Shown here piece after piece: positions 45,887 to 53,918 of a DNA stretch of 64,000 bases. Origin of the DNA: Rhizorhabdus phycosphaerae. Its GTDB lineage: Bacteria; Pseudomonadota; Alphaproteobacteria; Sphingomonadales; Sphingomonadaceae. Within the stretch, counting starts at the first letter, position 1; every line of letters begins with the position of its first letter. Below the pieces are notes generated by a model. It saw nothing but the letters and a program-made list of their open reading frames with translations. It did not search any database and had not been told where the DNA came from. The DNA lies in contig NZ_CP049107.1 in the NCBI RefSeq assembly GCF_011044255.1, forward strand, positions 124,001 to 188,000. Reading direction: 5' to 3'. The translations under genes were made by a program, and so were the position numbers.

Positions 45887-45901
45887 GATGGTCTCGTTCG
45901 C

Positions 45902-46702
45902 TTAGCGGTGGAGCAAGACGAAGCTGCGGATCGCATCCGCCGTCGCCTGTGGCTCAAGATCGGGTTCGAAATTGGCGCCGCCCGGAAGGACGACCGCCGT
46001 GGCGTCGGGTCTGATCTCCCGGGCGCGGGCGAAAAATGGCCAGAGATCGTCGTCCGGGGCGCAGATGATCTGCAGCGGCTGGGCCAGCGTCTGGAACAGT
46101 GCGCTGAAATCCTGTGCCCAAACTGCCGCATAGGCGTGCGAACGCGCGACATGTGCGCGCAGCATTCCGGTCAATTCGCGATGGATCAGCAAGGGATCGG
46201 CGGCGGCTCCGCCGGCCACCAGATAGTCCCAATTGTCGCGCACATAGGCTCCGGTCGCCTCCGGGGTGAAAGGCGGTCCGGCATGGCGCGACAATTCCTC
46301 CCTTTCCTCGGAAGTGCAGGTGATCGGGCCGAACATCGTCAGCGTGCGGACGAGTACTGCATCGTCAGCGGCCAGCTGGCAGGCGATCGCCGCGCCCGTA
46401 TGGTGGCCGATCAGATGGACCGGCCCAATCCCGAGCTGGCGCAGCGCTTCAGCGATCCAGCGGGCATAGTCGGGCATGCCGGGCGCCTCGGGCGGATCGA
46501 AGCTTCCGCCGAAGCCGGGTGTGTCGAACGCGATCATCGGCGCGTTCAGATCTGCGAGTGCGTCGATGGTCCTGGACCACATCTGCCAGTTGCTCGCCGT
46601 CTGATGCAGGAACACCAGCGGAGTTCCTGCACCTTCTGTCGAGGCATAATGGATCTGGCCTTCCGGCAGATCGACATAAGCTTTCTTCACGTGCCGGCTC
46701 AC
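45902..46702 (-). CDS. Alpha/beta hydrolase-fold protein with GHHTG elbow (copy 3)
   Basis: Protein of 266 residues starting with GTG that overlaps the MFS gene stop as GTGA. It opens KKAYVDLPEGQIHYASTEG, then VFLHQTASN at 30-38, AFDTPGFGGSFDP and elbow GHHTG at 99-103 with His-101 at the nucleophile position. The acid candidate is in ICAPDDDLW; the C-terminal motif is PGGANFEPDLEP, with Asn where catalytic His is expected. It shares all replacements with copies 1 and 2. Its place between the transporter and the lyase argues for a central role in the pathway. Confidence 0.88.
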   Translation of the reverse strand: MSRHVKKAYVDLPEGQIHYASTEGAGTPLVFLHQTASNWQMWSRTIDALADLNAPMIAFDTPGFGGSFDPPEAPGMPDYARWIAEALRQLGIGPVHLIGHHTGAAIACQLAADDAVLVRTLTMFGPITCTSEEREELSRHAGPPFTPEATGAYVRDNWDYLVAGGAAADPLLIHRELTGMLRAHVARSHAYAAVWAQDFSALFQTLAQPLQIICAPDDDLWPFFARAREIRPDATAVVLPGGANFEPDLEPQATADAIRSFVLLHR

Positions 46703-48039
46703 TGCTCGTAGGCTCCCTGCATCCGTGCCCCATCGGCATCGGCGTGACGGCTGCGGTGCATCAGCGCGATGGCTGCTGCGTTGCAGACCGCCGGGGTCAG
46801 CGCGAAGATCAGGGCGATGCCCCATATCGCGCTTTGAGACTGTTCGGTCTTCCCCGCCACGAAGCCGCTCAAGCTCAGCAGGGAGCCGGCCAGAGCGGTT
46901 CCGCCGAGCGAAAAGGCCACTTTCTCGCCGGCAACGAAGAGACTCGAGAGAAAACCAGCGTGCGAGTCTCCACCATGCCGATCTGCATCCTGGGCGATCA
47001 GCTCACTCAGCCGGGTGAAGGCGCTCTGCCAGGTGATGGCATTGGTCATTCCAAGCGCGATCGATGCTCCGTAGAAGGACATGAGCGAGCCCGGCGGGCC
47101 AAGCCCCATCCAGGCGAGCGAGGCGCTGTACACCACGCTTCCGGCCATGAAGGTCGCACGCGACCCGAACCGGTTCGTTATCCGTACCAGCAGGGGTTGC
47201 TCGAGCATCTGCACCGTGCAGGTGAGAACCACCGAGATGCTCAGCGCTACGAACGGATCCGGGAGGGCCAGTTTGAACACCAGAAGATAGGTGAGCGTCG
47301 CATAGGCCGCGCCCTGGCCGATCATCTGCGCGAAGAAGGCTGCGAGCAGAAAACGATAGGGACGGTTCCGCTTCAGCGCTTCCCATTTGCTGCTCTTGGT
47401 GGCGTGGCTGCGCACCATCGGGGCCTCGCGCGACCCGAGAAAGGACAGGATGAGCGCCACCGAGCAGATCCCGGCCATGACGACGCTCATGATCTGATAA
47501 CCTTGGAAGCCGCTGCCGAAGCGCTGGATCAGCCACGGTGCAAAGCCGGCGCCCATCATCACCCCGAACGCCAGAAACGTGGTCCGCCATCCCATAACGC
47601 GAGATTGTTCCTCGGGCACGTGCGTCAGTTCTGCGCCGATCGACAGGTGCGGAACGGAGAAGATCGAGAAGATCGTGACATAGGCGGTGAAGACGAGGGC
47701 GACGTGCAGCGCCTTGTCACCTTCCAGTCCACCCGGCGGTATGAACAGGGCGATCAGCGCGACCGGCGCCAGCGCGGCGCCGACGAGAAGCAGCAACCGT
47801 CGCGGAAAGCGGTCTCGATAGCGATCGCTCAGGGCGCCGACCGCGAAGTCGCAGGTTGTCGACCAGACAAGTTTCGGGACGAAGATCGCGAGGCCGGCAA
47901 CGGCGGGCGAAATGCCGAGCAGCTGAGTCATGTAGAAAAGCAGCAGGAGCGATGGGATGTCGCGGTAGGTCTGGATCGCGACCTGGCCAGTGCCCCAAAG
48001 CGCCGGTTTCCACGCCGGCATCGGCGAGGCGGCGCTCAC
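46699..48039 (-). CDS. MFS transporter (GPH cation symporter type)
   Basis: Inner-membrane carrier of 446 residues with 12 predicted helices. The N-terminal pattern KLVWSTTCDFAVGALSDRYRDRFPRRLLLLVGA near 55-87 matches the glycoside-pentoside-hexuronide symporter group, where the DPxxGxxSDR motif is conserved; here the Asp-Phe-Ala-Val-Gly variant is present. RVMGWRTTFLAFGVMMG forms helix 5. It probably imports the substrate or a pathway acid with a cation. ATG overlaps the upstream Fe-alcohol dehydrogenase stop by 4 bases. Confidence 0.87.
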   Translation of the reverse strand: MSAASPMPAWKPALWGTGQVAIQTYRDIPSLLLLFYMTQLLGISPAVAGLAIFVPKLVWSTTCDFAVGALSDRYRDRFPRRLLLLVGAALAPVALIALFIPPGGLEGDKALHVALVFTAYVTIFSIFSVPHLSIGAELTHVPEEQSRVMGWRTTFLAFGVMMGAGFAPWLIQRFGSGFQGYQIMSVVMAGICSVALILSFLGSREAPMVRSHATKSSKWEALKRNRPYRFLLAAFFAQMIGQGAAYATLTYLLVFKLALPDPFVALSISVVLTCTVQMLEQPLLVRITNRFGSRATFMAGSVVYSASLAWMGLGPPGSLMSFYGASIALGMTNAITWQSAFTRLSELIAQDADRHGGDSHAGFLSSLFVAGEKVAFSLGGTALAGSLLSLSGFVAGKTEQSQSAIWGIALIFALTPAVCNAAAIALMHRSRHADADGARMQGAYEQ

Positions 48040-49184
48040 AGCGCAGCTTCGTAGAGCGCGCGAGCTTCGTCACGCTCTATCGGTCGGGGATTGTTGATCA
48101 GCAAACGCGTCTGGAGCATGGCTTCCTCCGCCAGAAGATCGAGATGTTCGGCGCCTATGCCCACCGCCGACAGCTTGTCGGGCAGGCCGATGTCGGCAAT
48201 CATTTGCGAAAGCGCGGAGACGAATGCCTGCGCCCGCTCGCCCCGGTCGAGCGTGGCGAGCTTTGGATCGATCAAGGGCGCAAGCTCGGCATAGGCCTGC
48301 TCCGCTGCCGGGATGTTGAACCGCAGAACATGGCAGAGCATCAGCGCATTGGAGAGCCCGTGCGGAACGTGGAAAATCCCTCCCAGCGGATATGCGAGAG
48401 CGTGCACCGCCGCCACGGGAGCGTTGGAGAAGGCTATACCGGCGAGATGACTCCCCAATAGCATCGCTTCGCGCGCCGCCAGATCATATCCGTCTGCGAT
48501 GACTTTGCGCATGTTCCCCGCCAGCAGCTGCAGAGCCTGCCGGGCGAGCATGTCCGATATCGGGTTCTTTAGCCTCGCGGAGGTGTAGGCTTCGATGGCA
48601 TGCACGATGGCATCTATGCCCGTGGCTGCCGTTATCGACGGGGGCAGGCTGATGGTGAGGCTCGGATCCAGCAGCGCCCACTGCGCATAGAGCGCGGGTG
48701 ATACTATCCCGAGCTTGCGGCCATCTGCGGTGGTAAGGATAGCGATCGGGGTCGCTTCCGATCCCGTGCCTGCGGTGGTCGGGCACAAGATCAAAGGCGC
48801 AGCTAGTCCGGTCGCCTTGCCGACACCGTAGATCGCCTCCAGCGGCTCGTCATTGGCCAGCAGATAAGCGGCGACCTTTGCGACATCCATGGGGCTGCCT
48901 CCGCCAAATCCGACAACAGCCACGGCGCCCGCGTCTCGACCCTGGGCGACTGCTTTGAGTACGGTTGCATCCGAAGGGTCCGGTTCGACGGAATCGAAGA
49001 TGGATACGCTTCGTCCACTGCGTTCCAGCGCGGCCAGCGCGACATCCGCCAATCCATGCGCCAGAAGTTGCTTGTCGGTGACGAACAGGACGGGACCGGG
49101 CGGAAGCAACTCGGCCATCTGTGCGGTCGATGCGGCGCCACAGCGCAGCGACGGGCCATAAGTAAAGGGAAATCCGTTTGTCAT
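48036..49184 (-). CDS. Iron-containing alcohol dehydrogenase
   Basis: Group III metal-dependent dehydrogenase of 382 residues. NAD-binding VVGFGGGSPMDVAKVAA near 90-106, PTTAGTGSEATPIAILT near 137-153 and the metal site DAIVHAIEAYTS near 193-204 with Asp and first His ligands, followed by HALAYPLGGIFHVPHGLSNALML near 261-283 with the other two His ligands. The sequence is close to the maleylacetate reductase/butanol dehydrogenase branch. It sits after the LeuCD-like genes and before the transporter. Probable role: oxidation or reduction of a hydroxy-acid or aldehyde intermediate. Confidence 0.92.
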   Translation of the reverse strand: MTNGFPFTYGPSLRCGAASTAQMAELLPPGPVLFVTDKQLLAHGLADVALAALERSGRSVSIFDSVEPDPSDATVLKAVAQGRDAGAVAVVGFGGGSPMDVAKVAAYLLANDEPLEAIYGVGKATGLAAPLILCPTTAGTGSEATPIAILTTADGRKLGIVSPALYAQWALLDPSLTISLPPSITAATGIDAIVHAIEAYTSARLKNPISDMLARQALQLLAGNMRKVIADGYDLAAREAMLLGSHLAGIAFSNAPVAAVHALAYPLGGIFHVPHGLSNALMLCHVLRFNIPAAEQAYAELAPLIDPKLATLDRGERAQAFVSALSQMIADIGLPDKLSAVGIGAEHLDLLAEEAMLQTRLLINNPRPIERDEARALYEAAL

Positions 49185-49239
49185 CGGCGGCCTAATGCTC
49201 CCGGGCTTGTAAAATAGGAGGGAGCGGCTGCTGCTTCGT

Positions 49240-49518
49240 TCACGATGAAGCCGCCTCGTCGTTCAGAAAAAGCAACGGATCGGCGCGCTGTCCTTCATCC
49301 GCCAGAACTCTGGAAACGAGGCGCAAAGCGAGTGACCTGCGGATAGGCTGGCCCTTGCGAAGCTTGGCCCAGGTATTCCAGCTGATCCCGAACTGATCGT
49401 TGAGCGAGGAGGGCGTCTGGGACTGGCAGCGCTGCATCATGCCATGGACCAGCCCGCTGTCGACGACGCAGGCGCGGGGGCGGACACGCCGCATCGGTGA
49501 GGTTATGTCATGCTGCAT
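49240..49518 (-). CDS. Small HTH-like protein inside the operon
   Basis: A 92-residue protein. The central part SSLNDQFGISWNTWAKLRKGQPIRRSLALRLVSRVL reads as a helix-turn-helix of the XRE/Cro sort: a helix, a turn with the Gly-Ile-Ser pattern, and a recognition helix with Arg and Lys. The N-terminus is rich in Arg, Met and Cys. The start overlaps the end of the LeuD-like gene by 11 bases. It may be a local regulator or an auxiliary DNA-binding protein; I do not recognise a named family. Without its own promoter it would be co-expressed with the operon. Confidence 0.6.
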   Translation of the reverse strand: MQHDITSPMRRVRPRACVVDSGLVHGMMQRCQSQTPSSLNDQFGISWNTWAKLRKGQPIRRSLALRLVSRVLADEGQRADPLLFLNDEAASS

Positions 49519-50137
49519 GGCCCTCTGCCTCCGCAGAATGGGGGAGCCATGGAGTGGCCGCCGCGAGACGGCCTTCTATCGCGGCGATGGCGGCTTCCTC
49601 GGCTTGCGCTTCCCCGATCGGGTCGAGACCCGAGAGCAGCCGGGTCCTTACCCGCTCGTCGATCGCAAAAGGGTGAGCCTCTTCGCCATGGAAGATGGTG
49701 CGCCGTTCCAAATCGACGCAAAGCGTCGCCCCCGATTGCGCCAAATCCATCAGATGCGCGAGAAGATCGATGGGGACGGTGATGGGCAGCAGGCCGTTAT
49801 TGATGCTGTTGTTATAGAAGATATCCGCTATCCGGCTGGATATCACGCAGCATATGCCGAAGTCGGCCAGTGCCCAGGCCGCGTGCTCGCGGCTCGACCC
49901 GCAGCCAAAATTGTCGCCCGCCACGAGGATAGTCGCCTCGTTCCAGGGCGCCTGATCGAGCACGAAACCCGGTACAGGCGTTCCGTCAGGCGCGTGGCGC
50001 TGATCGTAGAACAGCGCAGCCTTTAGGCCCTTGCGCTCGACGGTCTTGAGGAACTGCTTCGGAACGATCTGATCGGTGTCGACATTGGCGAGGGGCAAGG
50101 GGGCGGCGATACCGCAATGACGGGTGAAGGGCTTCAT
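49508..50137 (-). CDS. leuD: LeuD-like small subunit of a hydro-lyase
   Basis: Swivelling domain of an aconitase-superfamily dehydratase, 209 residues. It matches 3-isopropylmalate dehydratase small subunits: [33 protein letters not shown] near 11-43, and [45 protein letters not shown] near 75-119. The ATG overlaps the LeuC-like stop as ATGA. Because leuA and leuB are absent and the surroundings are catabolic, this is probably a paralogue acting on a substituted malate/maleate rather than the leucine enzyme. The symbol reflects sequence similarity only. Confidence 0.88.
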   Translation of the reverse strand: MKPFTRHCGIAAPLPLANVDTDQIVPKQFLKTVERKGLKAALFYDQRHAPDGTPVPGFVLDQAPWNEATILVAGDNFGCGSSREHAAWALADFGICCVISSRIADIFYNNSINNGLLPITVPIDLLAHLMDLAQSGATLCVDLERRTIFHGEEAHPFAIDERVRTRLLSGLDPIGEAQAEEAAIAAIEGRLAAATPWLPHSAEAEGHAA

Positions 50138-51558
50138 GACATCAGCTTCCGGACATCCGTGATCCTGCCGGTTACCGCCGCTGCAGCCGCCATCGCCGGA
50201 CTCATCAGGTGGGTGCGTCCACCGCGGCCCTGTCGACCTTCGAAATTGCGGTTCGACGTCGATGCGCAGCGTTCCCCCGGCATCAGCCGGTCGGGATTCA
50301 TGCCGAGGCACATCGAACAGCCTGGCTCTCGCCATTCCAGTCCGGCCGCGACGAAAATGCTGTCGAGGCCCTCTGCCTCCGCTTGCGCCCGCACAAGGCC
50401 CGAGCCGGGTACGACAAGCGCACGAACCCCGGCGGCGACGGTGCGGCCGCGGACCACCTCTGCTGCCGCGCGGAGGTCCTCGATGCGGCTGTTCGTGCAG
50501 CTGCCGATGAACACGCGGTCGATCGGCGTGCCGGCGATCGGCTCGCACGCCTTCAGCGCCATATAATCGAGCGCTTGCGATTTGCTGGCCCTGCGATCGG
50601 GGTCGTCGATCGAACCCGGATCGGGAATGGTCGCGTCTATGGCGATGACATCTTCCGGGCTGGTGCCCCAGCTCACCTGCGGGGCAAGCGACGAAACGTC
50701 GATGACGAACTCTTCGTCGAACCGGGCGTCGGCATCGCTGGACAGGGTACGCCAATAGGCGAGGGCGGCCTCCCAGTCCGCGCCGTGAGGGGCAGAAGGC
50801 CTGCCGGCGAGATAGTCGAACGTCTTTTCGTCGGGAGCAACCAGCCCCGCGCGCGCACCTGCCTCGATCGTCATGTTGCAGAGCGTCATCCGCCCTTCCA
50901 TCGACAGGGCCGACACGGCCTCGCCGACATATTCGATGACCGCTCCCGTGCCGCCGCCGGTGCCGATCGACGCAATCATCGCAAGCGCCATGTCCTTCGC
51001 ACCGACATAGGCCGGTGGCTTGCCCGCGAAGCGGATGCGCATGTTGCGCGATTTGCGCGTCCGCAGCGTCTGGGTGGCCAGGACATGCTCCACGTCCGAC
51101 GTGCCTATGCCGTGGGCCAGCGCCCCGAAAGCCCCATGGGTCGATGTATGGCTGTCGCCGCAGACGATCGTCATGCCAGGCTGCGTGCGTCCCTGTTCGG
51201 GCCCCACGACATGAACGATCCCGTTGCGGGGATCGCCCATGCGGAACGCTTCGATTCCGGCTTCAGCCGTGTTGCGCTCCAAGGTCTGGAGTTGCACGCG
51301 CGCTTCCTCATCCTGCACACCGGCAAGTCCGAGGGCCTGATCGGCGGTCGGGATATTGTGGTCGAACACGGCCAGTGTCCTAGCAGGGCGGCGCACGGGC
51401 CGGCCCGCTTCACGCAGACCGGCGAAAGCCTGCGGGCTCGAGATTTCATGAAGCAGATGGAGGTCGATGTACAGGAGCGAGTCGCCGCTATCGCCAAGCG
51501 GCGTGGAGTGCGCTTCCCAAATCTTGTCGTAGAGCGTTCGAGCGTTCGACACGGACAA
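50134..51558 (-). CDS. leuC: LeuC-like large subunit of a hydro-lyase
   Basis: 4Fe-4S dehydratase of 474 residues. Conserved elements: [11 protein letters not shown] at the N-terminus, [53 protein letters not shown] near 132-164, GSCTNSR with one cluster Cys and [11 protein letters not shown] with the other two, then [22 protein letters not shown]. The start is set by the ribosome site GAGGG, six bases before TTG at 51558; a longer frame to 51570 would run into that site. It is the first gene of a seven-gene operon and is divergent from hydantoinase A. The substrate is likely an analogue of isopropylmalate. Confidence 0.9.
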   Translation of the reverse strand: MSVSNARTLYDKIWEAHSTPLGDSGDSLLYIDLHLLHEISSPQAFAGLREAGRPVRRPARTLAVFDHNIPTADQALGLAGVQDEEARVQLQTLERNTAEAGIEAFRMGDPRNGIVHVVGPEQGRTQPGMTIVCGDSHTSTHGAFGALAHGIGTSDVEHVLATQTLRTRKSRNMRIRFAGKPPAYVGAKDMALAMIASIGTGGGTGAVIEYVGEAVSALSMEGRMTLCNMTIEAGARAGLVAPDEKTFDYLAGRPSAPHGADWEAALAYWRTLSSDADARFDEEFVIDVSSLAPQVSWGTSPEDVIAIDATIPDPGSIDDPDRRASKSQALDYMALKACEPIAGTPIDRVFIGSCTNSRIEDLRAAAEVVRGRTVAAGVRALVVPGSGLVRAQAEAEGLDSIFVAAGLEWREPGCSMCLGMNPDRLMPGERCASTSNRNFEGRQGRGGRTHLMSPAMAAAAAVTGRITDVRKLMS

Positions 51559-51570
51559 TCGCACCCTCAA

Positions 51571-51583
51571 GAGTGTATACTTA
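51571..51583. promoter_or_regulatory. Candidate GntR-type operator AGTGTATACTTAT
   Basis: GTATAC core 13-20 bases before the TTG start of the LeuC-like gene, next to its ribosome site. Binding here would block the minus-strand operon. Confidence 0.45.
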
Positions 51584-51645
51584 TCCTGTAAGCGTGACTC
51601 ATTAGGTCGCTATATTACGCCCTTGTCAAGCAGCGAGTCTCAATT

Positions 51646-51660
51646 TATGTGTACAAAATA
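51646..51660. promoter_or_regulatory. Candidate operator ATGTGTACAAAATA
   Basis: GTGTAC core in the middle of the 288-base divergent region between the LeuC-like gene and hydantoinase A, where it could govern both directions. GTACAAAAT repeats at 44.94 kb. Confidence 0.4.
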
Positions 51661-51846
51661 CCGCTGAGGCCAGTTCGGCATCGAGGCGCCTGAGGCGGTG
51701 CTGCCCACAAGTGTCTGCCGTCACTTTTACGTTCCAGACCGTCCGGGCTTCGGTGGTGGGTTTGAATGTCGGGGACCACGATCGTCGCTCGTTCGGCGGG
51801 TCGACGTCGTTGTTTCCGGAAAGCAATTCACGAAGAGGGGCGTCGA

Positions 51847-53895
51847 ATGGGCTATCGCTTGGGCGTAGACGTTGGAGGAACTTTCACCGACCTTCTGCTC
51901 TTTGAAGACCAGTCGGGTCAGTTCTGGCGGCACAAGACGCCGTCGACTCCCCATGACAGTTCCGAGGGCATCTTGAGCGGCGTCGAGGCCGTGTGCGCCC
52001 AGGCCGGAATCTCGCCCAAGGAAATCGGAATTTTTCTTCATGGCACCACTGTCGCCACCAACGCCGTTCTGGAAGGGAAAGGCGCCCGGGTCGGCCTCGT
52101 TACCACCGAGGGCTACCGCCAGATTCTGCAGATCGCCCGAAGCTTTGTGCCCGGTGGACTCGCCGGATGGATCGTATGGCCGAAACCCGAGCCGCTGGCG
52201 AAGCTCGAGGACACAGTCGAGATCAAGGGACGGATGACCGCCAAGGGGACGGAACTGCGTCCGCTGGACGAGGAAGAGATTCGTTCAAAGCTCGAGACGC
52301 TGAAGGCCAATGGGGTCGAAGCCCTGACGGTGAGCCTGATGAACGCCTATTTGAACGGCGAGCACGAACGGGTCGTCGAGCGCATCGCCCAGGACGTCAT
52401 GCCCGGTGTGCCGATCTCGCTGAGCCATCAGGTGCTCCCGGAAATGCAGGAATATGAGAGAACGCTGACGACCGTCGCCAACGCCGCCGTGCGGCCCGTT
52501 GTCGGGCGCTACGTCCGCAATCTGCGCGATAAGCTCGAACGCGTCGAGATGAAGGGGCAACTCGCGCTTCTGCGCTCCGATGGCGGCCTGATGTCCTCGC
52601 AGAAGTCCGAAGAGCAGCCTGTGTCGCTGCTGATGTCCGGGCCGGCGGGCGGCGTAACGGGAGCCTTGTGGGTGGCGCGCAACGCCGGCCTGAAGAATAT
52701 CCTGACGCTGGATGTTGGGGGCACTTCCACCGACGTCGCGCTGATCGAGGGTGGCGAGCCGCGCCGGGTGCGGACGACCGAAGTGGGCCACCTTTCGGTC
52801 CGCGCATCTTCGCTCGACGTGAAAACAGTCGGGGCTGGAGGCGGCTCGATCGCCTATGTTCCCGAACTCACCAAGGCCCTGCGCGTCGGCCCCCAGTCGG
52901 CCGGCGCCGTTCCGGGACCGGTTGCCTATGGCAAGGGCGGTACGCTTCCTACGGTGACTGACGCCAATGTCGTACTCGGCTATCTGCCGGAAAATCTTCT
53001 CGGCGGCAGCTTCAAGCTGGATCGTGCCGGGGCGGCGCGCGCCGTGCAGACGATCGCCGATGCCCTGGGTATCGGCCTGACTGAGGCCGCCCGCGGCATC
53101 ATCGATATCGTCAACGAGAATATGTTCGGTGCGCTGCGCATGATCTCTGTCCAGCAGGGCTATGATCCGCGCGAGTTCGCATTGATGGGATTCGGCGGCG
53201 CGGGCCCGTTGCACGTCAACGCCGTCGCCCGTCTGATGGGGAGCTATCCGGCCGTCTCGCCGGTATCGCCTGGCGTCCTGTGTGCGCTCGGTGACGCTAC
53301 CACCCGCATGCGGACAGAAACCGCCCGCTCGCTCTCGCGCCTCCGTTCGGCGATCACGGGGGAAGAAGTGATCGCTATCTTGCAAGATATGGAACGCCAG
53401 GTTCGCGACACTCTGATCGCCGACGGGCTCGCTCCCGACACGATCGAGACCAGCTTCGAAATCGATGTCCGCTATTCGGGACAGGCCTTCGAAGTGCCGA
53501 TGACGGCGACCATCGATCAGATCCGGGAAGCGGGGATCGACGGCCTCGCCCGCCGGTTCGACGATGAGCATCGTCGTCTCTTCACCTTCAACATGGATGC
53601 GGAGCACGAACTCGTGAATCTCCGTGCGGTAGCGCTGGGACGGGCGCTCGAACTGCCGTCGATCGCTCTCGAACGGGGCGACGGTGATCCGCGCGCGGCG
53701 AAGATACGGGATCACGAACTCTGGATGGATGGCGGCCCACGGGCCGCCGCGATTTACGATCGCGCGCGCCTGCGTGCCGGCGACGTGATCCCGGGACCCG
53801 CAATCGTGATCGAGATGGACTCGACCACGCTCATCGAAACCAAGCACATCGCCCGCGTCGACGACTACGGCAACCTGCTCATCATCCCGGCCTGA
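51847..53895 (+). CDS. hyuA: Hydantoinase/oxoprolinase subunit A
   Basis: ATP-dependent amidohydrolase or carboxylase subunit of 682 residues. The N-terminal actin-like ATPase motif GVDVGGTFTDLLLFED is at 5-20, FLHGTTVATNAVLEGKGARVGLVTTEGYR follows near 61-89, and the phosphate-2 and adenosine motifs TLDVGGTSTDVALIEGG and FGGAGPLH are near 287-303 and 448-456. The family covers N-methylhydantoinase, 5-oxoprolinase, acetone and acetophenone carboxylases. No third (gamma) carboxylase subunit is next to it. The start at 51847 has GAGGGG upstream. It is followed by subunit B after 23 bases. Confidence 0.92.
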   Translation: MGYRLGVDVGGTFTDLLLFEDQSGQFWRHKTPSTPHDSSEGILSGVEAVCAQAGISPKEIGIFLHGTTVATNAVLEGKGARVGLVTTEGYRQILQIARSFVPGGLAGWIVWPKPEPLAKLEDTVEIKGRMTAKGTELRPLDEEEIRSKLETLKANGVEALTVSLMNAYLNGEHERVVERIAQDVMPGVPISLSHQVLPEMQEYERTLTTVANAAVRPVVGRYVRNLRDKLERVEMKGQLALLRSDGGLMSSQKSEEQPVSLLMSGPAGGVTGALWVARNAGLKNILTLDVGGTSTDVALIEGGEPRRVRTTEVGHLSVRASSLDVKTVGAGGGSIAYVPELTKALRVGPQSAGAVPGPVAYGKGGTLPTVTDANVVLGYLPENLLGGSFKLDRAGAARAVQTIADALGIGLTEAARGIIDIVNENMFGALRMISVQQGYDPREFALMGFGGAGPLHVNAVARLMGSYPAVSPVSPGVLCALGDATTRMRTETARSLSRLRSAITGEEVIAILQDMERQVRDTLIADGLAPDTIETSFEIDVRYSGQAFEVPMTATIDQIREAGIDGLARRFDDEHRRLFTFNMDAEHELVNLRAVALGRALELPSIALERGDGDPRAAKIRDHELWMDGGPRAAAIYDRARLRAGDVIPGPAIVIEMDSTTLIETKHIARVDDYGNLLIIPA

Positions 53896-53918
53896 CCGGT
53901 TCGCGAAGGGTAAAAGCA

